DNA of 64,000 nucleotides from Naematelia aurantialba (lineage: Eukaryota > Basidiomycota > Tremellomycetes > Tremellales > Naemateliaceae). Shown here in pieces: positions 36,766-47,848 of this stretch. A model generated the notes under the pieces. The model did no database searches. It saw only the letters and a list, made by a program, of their open reading frames with translations, and was not told where the DNA came from. The position numbers were made by a program, and so were the translations under genes. The stretch is taken from the NCBI GenBank assembly GCA_021527695.1, contig JAKFAO010000001.1:186001-250000 (forward strand), given 5' to 3'. Within the stretch, counting starts at the first letter, position 1. Each line of letters begins with the position of its first letter.

Positions 36766-38120
36766 ATGTCTGCCGAAACTACAAATGTGAACGGTGCGGC
36801 CCCAGATGCTCAGCCTGAGGCTGCTGCTCCTCAGGAAGAAGGCTTCAGGGTGAGTGCATAAATTTCAGCAGTCGTTGGTTTGATCTCTGAGGCACACGAC
36901 TTCTTTCTTTCGCGATTTGTCGTTCATGACGCGTGGCAATTTGTCTCCTATGTCGTTGAAGGGTGCTGATCATAACAAGGTCTACATTGGAAATCTCGCC
37001 TACACTTCGACCGAGGAGGATATCCGCGAGTTTGTTGCCAAGGCCGGGGACTACAAGATGTGAGTCTATCGTGATTCTCGTAGCAATATTCATGCGACCG
37101 CAGCATTTCAGTTGTGATGCCCAAGAAATTTGGCAAACGACCCGCAGGATTTGCTTTTGTACTTTACAAGAACGAGGAGGACGCCAAAGCTGTCGTGGAA
37201 AAGCTCGACGGTCAAGGTGCGTCACGTGTAGTGCCTTGGCCCTAGCTGATGTCACTCAAGAGCTTGGTGAGCGCAAGCTGTCACTCGAGGTCGCGCGATC
37301 GAAAGAGGAGCAAGCTGCGCGTCGCGAGGCTATCATCGAGAAGCGAAACACTGCAAGGGCCGCGAAAGCCGAGCAGAAGCCTTCCGTGGAGGGGGATGCC
37401 GCAGCGGCGGAAGGTGAGGCGAAGACAAAGAAGAAGAAGGCCAGAGTGAGCCTCAGGAGATTACAACATTTAACGCGACTGCTTGCTGACAGACGCGAAG
37501 AAGCCTCGCCGTCGTGCTCCAGAGGAGGGCGAGGACTCTGCCACCGCCGTTGAAGGGGATACGACTGACGGTACGCCGGCCAAATCGAGCAAGCCTTCTC
37601 GCAGCCGTGCACCGCGAGAGGCGAGGATTGACGAAGAGGGTGAACCCAAGGAGAGGAAGCCGAGGGAGCGAAAGCCTAAGCTGCAGCTCACCAACGAACA
37701 GAGCGAGGTGAGTCTGAATCTCAGTTGCAGCCCAGTTTGCTGATGAGGTCAGAGCACGGTCTTCGTTGCCAATCTGCCATTCAACGTGGATGACGACGCG
37801 CTTGCAGCCATCTTTACCAACCTATCCATTCGTGTGAAGTCTGCCAAAGTCATCCGAGGTCTCCGTTCAGGTCGTGGGGGTCGCCGATTCTACGCGTCTA
37901 GGGGATTCGGTTTCGTCGAAATCGAAGATCCTGCGCAGCAGAAAGAGGCGGTGGAAAAGGTTGAGGGCAGCCTCATCGGAGACAGGGCCATCTCTGCCAA
38001 GATTGCACAAGAGATGAAGCCTATCGAGGTGGAGAATGCTGCAGAGGGTGCCGAGCAGGCGACGTGAGTGTTCGGCGAGGAAGTAGAAACGAGTGCTGAC
38101 TTTGGATCGATAGTGCTTGA
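36766..38120 (+). CDS. Two-RRM RNA-binding protein (Sbp1/nucleolin-like)
   Basis: Seven exons: 36766-36849, 36962-37059, 37104-37216, 37261-37445, 37501-37707, 37753-38063, 38114-38120; 334 aa. RRM1 (KVYIGNLAYTSTEEDIREFV; RNP1 KRPAGFAFVLYKNEEDAKAV) and RRM2 (STVFVANLPFNVDDDALAAI; RNP1 ASRGFGFVEIEDP) are split by a Lys/Arg- and Glu-rich linker of about 110 residues (ARTKKPRRRAPEE region, SRAPREAR). The layout resembles yeast Sbp1 and other translation/mRNP factors, but the Sbp1 RGG box is missing. The last exon carries only seven coding bases. The acceptor of intron 4 is chosen among two AGs to keep frame. Likely cytoplasmic or nucleolar mRNA/rRNA binding; precise role unknown. Confidence 0.85.
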
Positions 38121-38442
38121 GCGGTTTCGAGCTCAGTGCTCAGACATGTCACGCATCATGGTAAATATGTACATACTCCATTGAGGTATTAGGCATCCGA
38201 AAAATTAAGCGCATGCATTATCACCAGTGCGCCAGTTAGAGCTCGCAGTGCGACGGAGCAAAATATGTAGCTCAGATCCTGGCTGATTGTCGGAGAGCAG
38301 ATGTGGTGGCTGTGCATGTCGAGACTCTTAGTTTCCCACGGGAGGCTCAGTTCCCCTCCACATGTTACGTCCACCTGTCGCGTCAACTCTTGACCTTGTT
38401 CTTCTCCGTCTTCTACATCATGATCATAATGTCAATAGAAGC
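38121..38442. other. Intergenic region RRM gene / RAD1
   Basis: Short tandem spacer with the RAD1 promoter; no TATA or ACGCGT box seen. Confidence 0.4.
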
Positions 38443-40140
38443 ATGACAAGCAGGTCGCAAACCACCCAGGTCAGCTGACTGATCTTTATTGAGCGCATGG
38501 TGACAGCTGACTCTTGTAGATGCAGGTGCTTCTGGCTGAAACCAACGATGTACGGCCATTCGCAAGGTTGTTGAGAGGGATAGGACTTAAACACGTTCGT
38601 ACATGTTCTTGTCTTGGTACCTCGTCAATGTGAAGATATATCCAATCTGACGACGCTCGTAGAATGCTGTCATGACAATCTCCAAAGCTGGCTTCGAGGT
38701 GACTGTGGAGGAAGTCAAGACGCTCTTCGGTAAGTTTGTTCTTGCTCTCCACTTTCTAGAGTACCCACGCGAGAGCATGCTTCTATCCTTTCTCTCTCAA
38801 TACCCTCTACTCCTATTCGTACACTACTACAGTCAGTGTTACTAGGATTTGACGCTTCGATAGCCATAGCATGGATACCGACCAACCTATTCCAGACATT
38901 CGAATACACCCCCCTCCCATCGGGCGAACCAGCGTGTTTCGAAATCTCCCTCGACGCGCTCCTGCAGTGCCTGAATATCTTTGGCAATGCCTCGACGGGG
39001 GCGGCGGTGAGGCCTATCCTTCCTGCGGCAGCGCGGAACCGGCGGCGCTGGGCAGGCGAAGGCGAGGGAGGCGAGGGTGAGCCGGACGAGGTGGCAGAGT
39101 GGCGGCCGAAGGGCAGAGAGCGGAAGACGGGGATGAGGATGACTTGGATGGGGCCGGGATCGCCGCTCAGTGTGCTCTTGTCAGTTTCTTGCGTGACTTC
39201 TCTCCTCCCAGTCTTCCCAGTCTTCCCAGTATTCCCAGTATTCCCAGTCCTCCCTGTCCTTTCCGTCCTGTCGTCCGTCTCATTGCTATCTTCCTATCTT
39301 CTCGTCCCTATCATCTACTATCAGCTCCTTCTCTTGGCGCTTCCGGTGATAGGCCGCCAGTCGGGTACTGACTTCCACCAGGCAGGACGACGCAAGGGGT
39401 CCGATGACCAATTGCGAACTGACGGTGCTCGAGCCAGAGGAGCTCGTCAACCAGCCTTTCAACGCCGATGACTGGTCAGCCATTCCTTTCTCTTCTCTCG
39501 TGCCGATGCCGTATGCTGACTCGCCGCAAGCGTGCTGTATTTCATCATGAAGTCGGAATGGTTCCGCGACGCGCTGCTGGATCTCCCGCCTTCGTCCACC
39601 CGCATCACACTCACAGCGACGCCCAGTAACCAGCCGGTTCCGCCAGAGCAGCCCAATGCGACCGGGAGCTCGAATGCTCGCCATAAACAGCGCGCAGACA
39701 TGGGCAACTTCTCAATCCAAGCTGAAGGCGACTTTGGCAAGACCGAGGTGAGGCAATTCCCCCGCCCCACGATGACAGCAACTCATAAGATGCAGTTGGA
39801 TTACCCGAATGACAAACAGGTAATGGACCGCTTCGACTGTCAGGAGCAAGTGTCGTTTAGGTAAGCTATCACAACGTAGCCTGTTTGCAGAGCTGACACG
39901 GCCAAGTTACCATTCTGCCCATATCGCCACGCTCAGCCGCGCTCTCAACTCGAGCATCAAGATCTGCCTCCAGATTGAAAGTTCCGGTTATCTCTGCGTA
40001 CAGATCATGATGCCTGTCAACGAAAATTTACCCCCTGGCAACCATTCCGGCATTATCGAGTTCAAAGTGAGCTATCTATCCTTGGCTGAGTGTCTTTTTA
40101 TTTAATCACGCAGATGAACCCTCTCGAGGAGGACGAGTAG
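38443..40140 (+). CDS. RAD1: DNA damage checkpoint clamp subunit Rad1 (9-1-1 complex)
   Basis: Nine exons: 38443-38469, 38520-38594, 38663-38729, 38846-39179, 39382-39474, 39531-39747, 39796-39860, 39907-40066, 40114-40140; 354 aa. Rad1 (Rad17 in S. cerevisiae) forms a PCNA-like ring with Rad9 and Hus1 that activates the ATR checkpoint. Evidence: MQVLLAETNDVRPFARLLRG, NAVMTISKAGFEVTVEEVKT, AWIPTNLFQTFEY, CFEISLDALLQCLNIFGNAS, ELTVLEPEELVNQPFNADDW, VLYFIMKSEWFRDALLDLPP and the last sheet SSGYLCVQIMMPV followed by GIIEFKMNPLEEDE. A Gly/Glu/Arg-rich insertion (about 45 residues, 39005-39130) interrupts the fold between conserved blocks. Exon 3/4 acceptor chosen to keep frame; the nearer AG gives a stop. 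Confidence 0.9.
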
Positions 40141-40361
40141 GCTTTCCGGAAGCTTTGGACATACTCCTATACCCTGCATGGCGGAACCCAATCAATCGAA
40201 CAAAGACCTCATATAATGGCTCAGTCAATCCCTTGGCAGTCAATAAATATAACATGATGCATGAATGCCAGCACTCCTCGCCCGCCTATGCTACAGACAT
40301 TACAATGCGGCGCGGGCGTGACGAAATGAGATCGTGACATGACTCGGACTGGGACAAATGC

Positions 40362-41545
40362 CTAGTAACCGTGACTGTGGAGGTCAGCGCTGATTCGCGG
40401 GCTCGCTCGGGGAAGATGAAGGATGGCAAGTAGGAGGGGAAAAAGAAAGGGAGGGGCAGGGAGACGGAAGGCAACGCACACAACAATCAGGTCCTTGGCC
40501 TCCTTTTCAGTAACGAGTCCGCAGGCTACCAGGAACTCCTTGACCTTGAGACGCTGGTCTCCCTGGAGCTGGAGGACTTTTCCAAAGTCGTTCTTGCCTG
40601 GGGCGGGGGAGTCTTCGTCGTCCGAGTCGGCCGACGAGACGACGGTGCCGTTGCACGCAAACTCCTTTTTCATCGCCTTGAGGAGCTTCTTGGGGTCGTA
40701 CTTGTCCGGAAGACCTTGTACGGTCGTGAGTGTCTTGCGACCATTGCGCTGTTGCAGGCCTGGCGATGCGATAGCGTCAGTAAATACATTCATTTGGCAA
40801 CTGACAACGACTAGCGCCGGAAGACTAGTATGTGGAGATTGGTGATGCGCCAAACTCATCATATAGGTAGGATAGTAGGATATTAAGCGAGCAAAGTCAA
40901 GGTATGGATCAGAAAGGAGGTACGTGTCGGACTCTGTAGGCAAAGATACCGCCGGACTAACGGATATGGATCTTGTCCGACTTGCTGCCTACCGCAGCCT
41001 CGATAGAAGGAGTGCCAGCGCCATCGCGTCCAGCAAACGGATCAGTCGTGTCAAACGGATCTACAGCAGACGGTCAGCCGCATGCGCCAGGAACGCAAGA
41101 GCACACGCGTGGTGCGGGATGTGGAATACGGTATGTGGGATGTGAGATGTGGGATGTGGGATGTGGGATGTGGGATGTGGGATGTGGGATGTGGGATGTG
41201 GGATGTGGATGTGAACAGATGGACTGACCGATTTTGGGGCCGAGATTGGTTACCCCAGCACCGGCGGGCGCTGGGGTCTTGATCTTCTTGGAACTTACGT
41301 CCACTTTGCGATTGGTGGTGGCTGCGTCGTGGCGTGTCGACAGCATTCACAGAGAGATATGCGAGAGGTCGGAAACGGAAGAAGGGCAGCGCATCAAGGG
41401 ATAATACGCAGGACGTCGTGGGTGGAGCACAGAGGGTAGGAGAGGAGGTTGGTATGAAGAACCCGTCGGTCAGCCCCGTGACACACCTCTCACACCAATC
41501 TGACCAGCAGACAAGGGGACCTTTCGACCCACCTGTGGTGCTCAT
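40362..41545 (-). CDS. SUI1: Translation initiation factor eIF1 (SUI1) with acidic insertion
   Basis: Five exons: 41545-41533, 41270-41229, 41060-40962, 40759-40480, 40374-40362; 148 aa, about 40 longer than yeast eIF1. eIF1 binds the 40S P-site region and enforces AUG selection. The spliced protein reads MSTTAPAGAGVTNLGPKIDP, then DKIHIRLQQRNGRKTLTTVQ, KKLLKAMKKEFACNGTVV, GKVLQLQGDQRLKVKEFL and ends IVVHGY. Between CNGTVV and GKVLQL lies an acidic stretch (SSADSDDEDSPAPGKNDF) where yeast has about seven residues. It is not an intron, because removal breaks frame. First and last exons are each 13 nt. The first exon is less certain; an alternative start is the ATG at 41346. Intron 2 holds a heptamer satellite. 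Confidence 0.9.
41133..41212. repeat. 7-bp GGGATGT tandem repeat inside an eIF1 intron
   Basis: About ten head-to-tail copies of GGGATGT (ACATCCC on the coding strand) lie within the 168-nt second intron of eIF1 (41228-41061) and make up nearly half of it. Confidence 0.88.
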
Positions 41546-41840
41546 TCAAATAGCAACGGAGAATGCTTGTGTGTTTGATCCGAGTGACGTTTGGGCTGAA
41601 GGAGCGAGGGGATGAGTCGAGTATAGAGACGGGGGGGTGGGTTATAGAATAAATAGTGGCAAAGAGGAAGCCAGGTAAAATAGTGAGAGGGGAGCACACG
41701 CGCTCGGTGATACCGGCATTTACTAGTGTGGCGATGTTGCCACTCGTTGATTTTTGACTTTTTGACGCGACCATCACACTGCAGCCAGTGACAAGCATAT
41801 CACAAGCATATAGCAAAGGCGTCAACGGATACCATCAGTG
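41546..41840. promoter_or_regulatory. Divergent promoter eIF1 / Fyv7-like
   Basis: 295 bp between start codons of two translation/ribosome genes; includes a TTATAGAATAAATAG AT-rich block at about 41641-41655. A shared promoter is plausible. Confidence 0.5.
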
Positions 41841-42648
41841 ATGCCTCGACCTACCAAAGCGCAGAAAGAAGCTCGTGGCTTCAAGAGCCGGGCTTCAAAT
41901 ACAGATACCAGACCGAAGACGGGTACTGGCGCGCAGAAGAAAGGGTTTCAGACAAAGCCAGCGCGCGCACCCAAAGATGCTTACCTCGGCAAAGGTCAGT
42001 CTCAGCCGGCTGCTCAGCCGTCACTGCGTCATCCATAATACATAGTAGCTGACGGGACACACTACTGTAGCGAGGAAGATCAAGGCGGACCTGATTCAGC
42101 GGGCAAAGATGAAGAAGCAGTACGCCAGAGTGCTCAAGGAAGAAGGCATGACGTCCGCTCGACTCGACCGCGATCGCGGCCAGCCTGCGCCTGTCGCCGA
42201 CGCCGAGGCGGACATCGCAGACCAGGAGGCTACTGGACAAGCGGAAGCTGGCGAAGCCCGAGAAGCTAGCGGTTCGACGTCGAGTGCGCCAGGACACGGC
42301 GGACTCGCAGCTCAAGCACAGGCTCCCACACCCTGGTCCAGGAAAGGGAAAGGGAGGGCGTCTTGGGGCCCGACCGACGGTGGCTCGATGCCGACGCCGC
42401 TACCGCCTACGGCTGCCGGACGCAGGAGGGCTCTCTCTCCTTCTTCAATAGGACATCCGGAACCACTCGCCAACGAGAGTCTGCGGACCATGAAGAAGGA
42501 GGCGTTTGCAAAGTTCCATCAGCCCGGACGAGCTCGAGGAGGTGCCGGAGGTGGTGGTCTTAACGGAGCGAGGGGAAAGGGGCAGCCCAATATGGGTGCC
42601 CGGATGGGAGTCTTGTTGGAGAAGATAAGACGGGATCGCACGTCATGA
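41841..42648 (+). CDS. Fyv7-like rRNA-processing protein
   Basis: Exons 41841-41994 and 42071-42648; 243 aa. The N-terminal half is strongly basic and holds the helix ARKIKADLIQRAKMKKQYAR followed by VLKEEGM, which resembles the core of the Fyv7/rRNA_processing family (a small nucleolar SSU-processome factor for 18S maturation). The rest is Ala/Gly/Pro-rich, then LRTMKKEAFAKFHQPGRARG and a Gly/Arg-rich end (ARMGVLLEKIRRDRTS). I rely on the basic helix and charge pattern, so the family call is tentative; another small nucleolar protein (Slx9- or Rrp36-like) is possible. It is divergent from eIF1. Confidence 0.6.
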
Positions 42649-42921
42649 GTTGTGCGTTGGTGGTGATGAAGCTGTATCGACTAGAGCGACGAACCGCGGT
42701 AGAGCTCGAGCATGCTCATACTTTCCCGGCGTGGACTGAGTGCGAGCTCAAGGTCGCCTGGAGTCCTCCCTCCCGCTTCACTGAGATCTTCGCAGCTTGA
42801 CCTCACTGCGATGCTCAGGAGCACACCGCTTCGCGCCTCTAACAACACTATGGTCATCGGTGAAATACATGGGTATCACAATTTTGCAAAATCGTCACAG
42901 TCCGTAAAGCTCCTTCGCGAC

Positions 42922-44988
42922 TTATATCAACGCCGCCAAGACCACTCCGACAGCCATGACCGAGCCTGCAAGCGTGGCGTGGCTGGCTCTGGGATCTGCC
43001 AGCGCCTTAGCTCCAAGTGACGCTTCCGGAAATGACTTACTAGCATCACCCGTCTGGGTGCTGGCACTCGCATCTGCAGCGGTGCCCGTCGTGGCTGCTG
43101 AACTCGCTGCACTTCCGCCCGAAACGGCGCCGCTCGTAGTGGCGGCGGACGATGCTGTCGTATTGGCAATACCGGACTGAGCGACAAACGACTGCAGATC
43201 AGGGGGAGCGATGAGGCTCGTTGGCGGCGTCCCCGATGACAACCAGGACGGGTTGTACGCCATCGCTAGCCGGGAATACCTGGCCTTGTAAGCAGCTGAT
43301 CCCATGCTGAGACGGAACAGTGCCGCGACTGACATGACATTCTCGATAATGGTTTCTTTCTTGATGACTGTCGTGCTCGAGATCATTGACGACATGTCCC
43401 ACTGACCTCCCCACTGCCAAGAGCCCGGCACAGTCTGGCACTTCTGACGAACTGCTTTGCCCATGCTCATAGCATCCGGCGACTGTGCGATCGACGATCA
43501 GCTCGTACGTAAGCGGGATCACCAAGCCAATTCGAGAGCTAGACCTACACCCAGCATCCACTTTGAGACCCAGCAGTCCATGGAGTTGTCGTTACACTCG
43601 CCGGCGCCGCCGAGGTCGCCTGTGCCCTGCGGTGCGGGGGCGGTGAGCGTGGACGACGTCAGGTCAGTCAGGTTGTTGGTCACGTTCGTGCTGGGGGGGT
43701 TGATGATGCCAAACATGCCCATGACGCAGTGGTTCGCGACGGTGCAGTAGTGGAACTCGGGTGTGGTGTCTTTTACAACGGTGCTGAACGTCGCGGTAGC
43801 GTTTTCTACTCTGCTCAGCGTGACGAAGATAATCCAACTGGAATAGTCCGCTCTGGAGCAGCCAGCGGCGAACATGGATATTCACGGCGAGAGTTATGTG
43901 AGCGACTCACGTAGCCCGGAATCAAAGGCATTAGCCCCGGTGGAGCGATTGCAGACATTCTCGCCGTCCGACCCGGTCACCGAGTGCTGGCGCGATCAGC
44001 TCACAACCCGCTGCCGTCGACTGGCAGCGACAAGACCCACCGGTCCTGCACCCCAGAGGTACATGATCGTGTCTCCTGGATTCGCGGTCACGGCGAACGG
44101 CACTACCGCGCATCAAATCTTTGCCGGGCGAGTGGCGAGAACACTTGGTACGTACCGTAGCGCAGCACGCCCTTGGTCGGCGCCACGATGACGGTGTGTG
44201 TGGACGACGACGGGGCATCCGAAGTGGGCGTACCGCTTGAAGAGCCACTCATCATTCCGCTGCTGCTGCCGCCGCCACCGAACTGGGCTTGACACATCTA
44301 CTCGGCGGCAGGCATCAGCTCCAGCGCTGGCCCACAGCTGTGATTGGAGAAGAGCTGTGAATGGAGAACGGACCTGGAGACAGGAGTTGAGGTCGCCACT
44401 GCCCCAGTTGGTCGATCCCGAACCGGACATTGGGGTCGAGTACGACGACGCCGCAGACTATACGGGTATCAGGACTCAGCCGGCGTCTCTACCCGAGCCA
44501 AGAGGCGAGTGGCGTACCATGATGGTGGTGGCTTCTACGACCGTGGTGGCACCACACCCTCCGGCGCCGCAGTCAGAGCCCGAACCGCTACCCAACCCGC
44601 TGGATCCACTGGATCCAGAGTCGCCGTAAGACCTGGTACCGGAAGACGCGCCCGAACCGGACGCGCCCGAACCTGACCAGCCAGACGAGCTGGACATGGT
44701 GCTTGACGAGTCTGACATGGCGGATGAGCCAGAGGAGCCAGAGGAGCCAGAGGAGCCAGAACCAGAGGAGCCAGAACCGGACATCGAGCCAGAGGAGCCA
44801 GAGCCAGAGGAGCCAGACGACATCGAGCTAGACGAGTCGGACATCGAGCCAGACATGGTGCTGGATGGAGAAGAGCCACTCTGCGTGGCCATATCGCCGA
44901 TCCCGCCACCGGACATGTCTGGAGCGGAAGCCGCCGTTGAGAGGGTGGCGAGAAGCGGCAACAGACCGATGAGTGTATGCAACAGCAT
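42922..44988 (-). CDS. Secreted Ser-rich cupredoxin, probably GPI-anchored
   Basis: Seven exons: 44988-44518, 44457-44374, 44297-44156, 44102-44041, 43986-43911, 43808-43549, 43482-42922; 551 aa. A signal peptide (MLLHTLIGLLPLLATLSTAA) is followed by a long Ser/Gly/Met-rich region, then one cupredoxin fold: STHTVIVAPTKGVLRYVPFA, VTANPGDTIMYLWGAGP, HSVTGSDGENVCNRS, TFSTVVKDTTPEFHYCTVAN, HCVMGMFGIINPP. The type 1 copper ligands His (HSVT), Cys (HYC), His (NHC) and Met (GMFG) are all present. A Ser/Ala-rich C-terminus ends in a hydrophobic tail (TLAGSVMAVGVVLAALI), typical of a GPI signal. This is the fungal extracellular serine-rich protein family; the copper role at the cell surface is inferred. 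Confidence 0.87.
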
Positions 44989-45806
44989 TTCTCCTAGTGT
45001 ATATGTTACGACGGTGGGAGAAGAGAAGGTGGCAACGTGATGGGAATGGCAAAAGCAAGGATCGTGAGAGGCAAGTGAATGACCGAAGTGGCAGCGGTCG
45101 CAAGTGATGTCAGAGGGTGAAGGTCGATGTCAAGGTCACGAGAGCAACAGCAGGACAGCAGTACAGCAGAACGGTCGCGGACCGGGAGAGGGGACTTGAG
45201 CCGTCGGGGTTGTAGTGTGCGGGTCAACAGCGGGCGACACAACTGGGAGTATCTGGATCTGGATCTGGGGAGGGAGGGATTTATACTTGCGCGAAATACG
45301 ACAGGGTGTGGTCGTCAAGATCCAATTTCGCAGGCGACGGACCATCGAACCACCGCCATCGCCACCGCCACCGCCACCGTCACCGTCACCATCGCAATCG
45401 CCTGTGCCGTTGCCACGCAGCGGTCGCTGTCGTTCGTTGGCGACGGGTCGTTGAGTATCGTTCGCCGGTCCTGATGCAACCTCGTGTCCAGAGCGGCACC
45501 ATCACGACGGGATGCATTGTAAGTCACGAAGTCACGAACAGCGTTGTTTGATTTCCCTGATGTGAGCCTAATCCTGACACCAGGACAGTCAGATACGAGG
45601 TCCGCGCGCGTGTATCAGACACCGGCAGGAGAACATCTCGACAGGTATGGTCCAATGCATCGGATACCTGCTCCACCACATATGTTGACCGGATATTCGG
45701 AGCCATACTCTCAGGTAGATAAGGTAGGTCACAGAAGCTGCGAGAGACGTCCGCGTACACGTCAACGTCAACGTCCACGTCCATGTCCACGTCCCGTTCG
45801 CGTCCC
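44989..45806. other. Upstream region of cupredoxin gene with short repeats
   Basis: Separates two minus-strand genes. Contains CCGCCA/CCGTCA hexamer runs at about 45350-45405 and ACGTCC/ACGTCA hexamer runs at about 45755-45800 next to the PPM1 stop. No gene recognised. Confidence 0.45.
45350..45405. repeat. Hexameric CCGCCA/CCGTCA repeat
   Basis: Roughly nine imperfect head-to-tail hexamers between the cupredoxin and PPM1 genes. Confidence 0.7.
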
Positions 45807-47848
45807 TCACAATCCGATGCTCTCAAATCCCTCGCCCTTGACACCCCATGCTACACAATAGTGACTCAGAACCAGCCTGAGCTCCTCAATCTCGTCCAGG
45901 ATCTCCAACTTGGATATCCTATCACCCCGTCAGCTACACTTCTACACCCCGGTCCCTGATACACGGTGGACGGTCATGGAGAATCCATTGACCTTTGCAG
46001 TTCTTCGGCAGGGATCACTTCCTGCCGAATGTCCCAGAGTGTCCTCGCACTTGCTGATTGGAAGGTCCCGGTGGCCAATGCCGAGTCCAGGAAGCGGTCG
46101 GCCTGGCCTTGGGTGTCGTCGAATACTGCTCCAGGCAGACTAAGCCCGCGCATCTATACTGTATTAGCACCACGTAACGCATCCGCAAGAGCAACGATCA
46201 GCCCGAGAGACATCTGATTGGGAGATCTGGGGTGATTGAACTGAATATGATTGTCGCCAAGCGACGACGGAGACATGCGCTCACCTGGAGGTTACGCCGC
46301 ATGACATTGCCGAACACATCCTTCAAACCAATCATCTCATAAACCACGCCGACGCATCGGCTGAATGTCTCTCCAAACCACTTGATGATCTCCCGACTAT
46401 CCCGCGGGGGCATATAACAGAACACGCATTCCGCGAGGAAGAGCGTCGGGCGGGCGGGGTCGAGGTAGGGCGCGAGTGTTGTGATGGTGGGTTGTGAGGA
46501 ACGGAGGTCGAGCGGGAGGAGGGTGTATAGGGATGACGAGGAGCGCAGGGCGGCGCCTCCCTGGGAGATCGTGTATGGTTTCGGGGCTGGGGCGGCAAAT
46601 GCAGGGGGGGCGTTGGGTAAGGGTGAGGTCGAGGGATTAGGGGCGGGATTGGAGGAGAGGTGGGAAATGCCATTGGATGAGGGAGGGGGGGCTGTACTGG
46701 GGAGGGAGGATGATGGCGAACGGGTAGGGGAGGGAATGGAAACTGCGGGGGTGGGGGAAGTGGCGGCGGCTGAGGAGACGGCGGCGGAGGAAGGGTCCGG
46801 ATGTCGGTTCAAGAGCGATGTGAGGCGCGACGAACGGGCTATTCGTTGCGCTTTGAGTGACGTGACATGCGGAAAGTCGACCTCGATGTAGCGGTCGAGA
46901 CCGTGGCTTCGTTTCTCCTTGGAGGCGGTCAGTGAGTGTAGCCGGGAATTGAAGGCTGATAGGAGGCGAGGTGGTTTAGAGGGAGTGTGGGGGGGGGGGA
47001 AGAGGGGATGCAGGTTGTACGGTGCGTAGTTTGTAGGATGCTTAGGGGACACAGATCTTAGGAGACATAGGAGACATTGGAACCAGAGAGGGACGCACCA
47101 TAATCCGCCAGAAACGAGTATCGCTCCCAGCCCCCAGACTAACCACCTGGCCCGCCTCGCCTAGCTGGTCGCAAGCGTCCAGAAACCCAAACACGACGCG
47201 ATCGATCGCCCACGTCCTGTGGTGCGTCCCGATGTTGATCAATGGCGGTTTGTGGGTCCTAGTGCTCCCGTGGCCGGGGGGTTTGTACAGGGCCGGCACG
47301 AACGGGTCGGGCAGGTAGCCTGCTGCTGCTGCCGAGCTGTGGTCCAGAGCACCGACCACAAGCACCGAGATACCAATCCAGATACCAGAGAATGCACAGG
47401 ATCCAGGATGCCGGGAATTGCAAAGAAGGACGAAATCGAAGACGAAATCGAAAGACGACATCGAACGAAGAATCGAAGACGACGCCGAAGACGAATCATC
47501 GACGAAAGGAGGAAATAACAGGGAAGGGACGAGAAGCTCAACGTATCAGGCGAGAACGGAAAATGGCGGTAAACGACAAGTGAACATGCACGCAAGGTGA
47601 CGTGAGGGAGTGAAGGTGACAAAAGAGGGAGTAAGGCGACAACAGGGGGAGTAAGGTGACAAAAGAGGGAGTCAGGTGACAAAGATGGAATGAGGCATCG
47701 ACACCACTACGCATCAGCACTTCCCTCTAGCCTTGCAAACAACGCACAGGCGCGAGGCAGCAGCATCGTCGTCCGTCGCTCGGATCGCATCGTCAGGCTC
47801 AACGACCGACGCCGGCGCGCCCCTCGAGACCCGCTGTGGGGGGAGCAT
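45807..47848 (-). CDS. PPM1: Leucine carboxyl methyltransferase 1 (PP2A methyltransferase)
   Basis: Five exons: 47848-47748, 47336-47099, 46917-46285, 46153-45993, 45918-45807; 414 aa. Ppm1/LCMT1 methylates the C-terminal leucine of PP2A catalytic subunits and so controls holoenzyme assembly. Evidence: [48 protein letters not shown], the SAM site [76 protein letters not shown] and [21 protein letters not shown] Ser/Pro/Ala-rich insert of about 75 residues (46620-46800) sits in the middle. Intron 1 (411 nt) is long and carries a tandem repeat. The start ATG follows directly in frame before the conserved N-terminal block. Confidence 0.94.
47605..47695. repeat. ~21-bp tandem repeat in PPM1 intron 1
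   Basis: Four imperfect copies of GGTGACAAAAGAGGGAGTAAG (plus-strand reading) within the first PPM1 intron. Confidence 0.8.

Noticed and set aside
40620..40665. Unspliced intron explaining the eIF1 acidic insertion
   Set aside because: A possible GTCTCG..CCCCAG pair (43 nt) exists, but removal shifts the frame and destroys the conserved C-terminal half.
41060..41346. Alternative eIF1 start at 41346 with no first intron
   Set aside because: Possible, but the 13-nt exon at 41545-41533 spliced to 41270 gives MSTTAPAGAGVTNLGPK, closer to what I would expect of a fungal eIF1 N-terminus. Kept as an alternative only.
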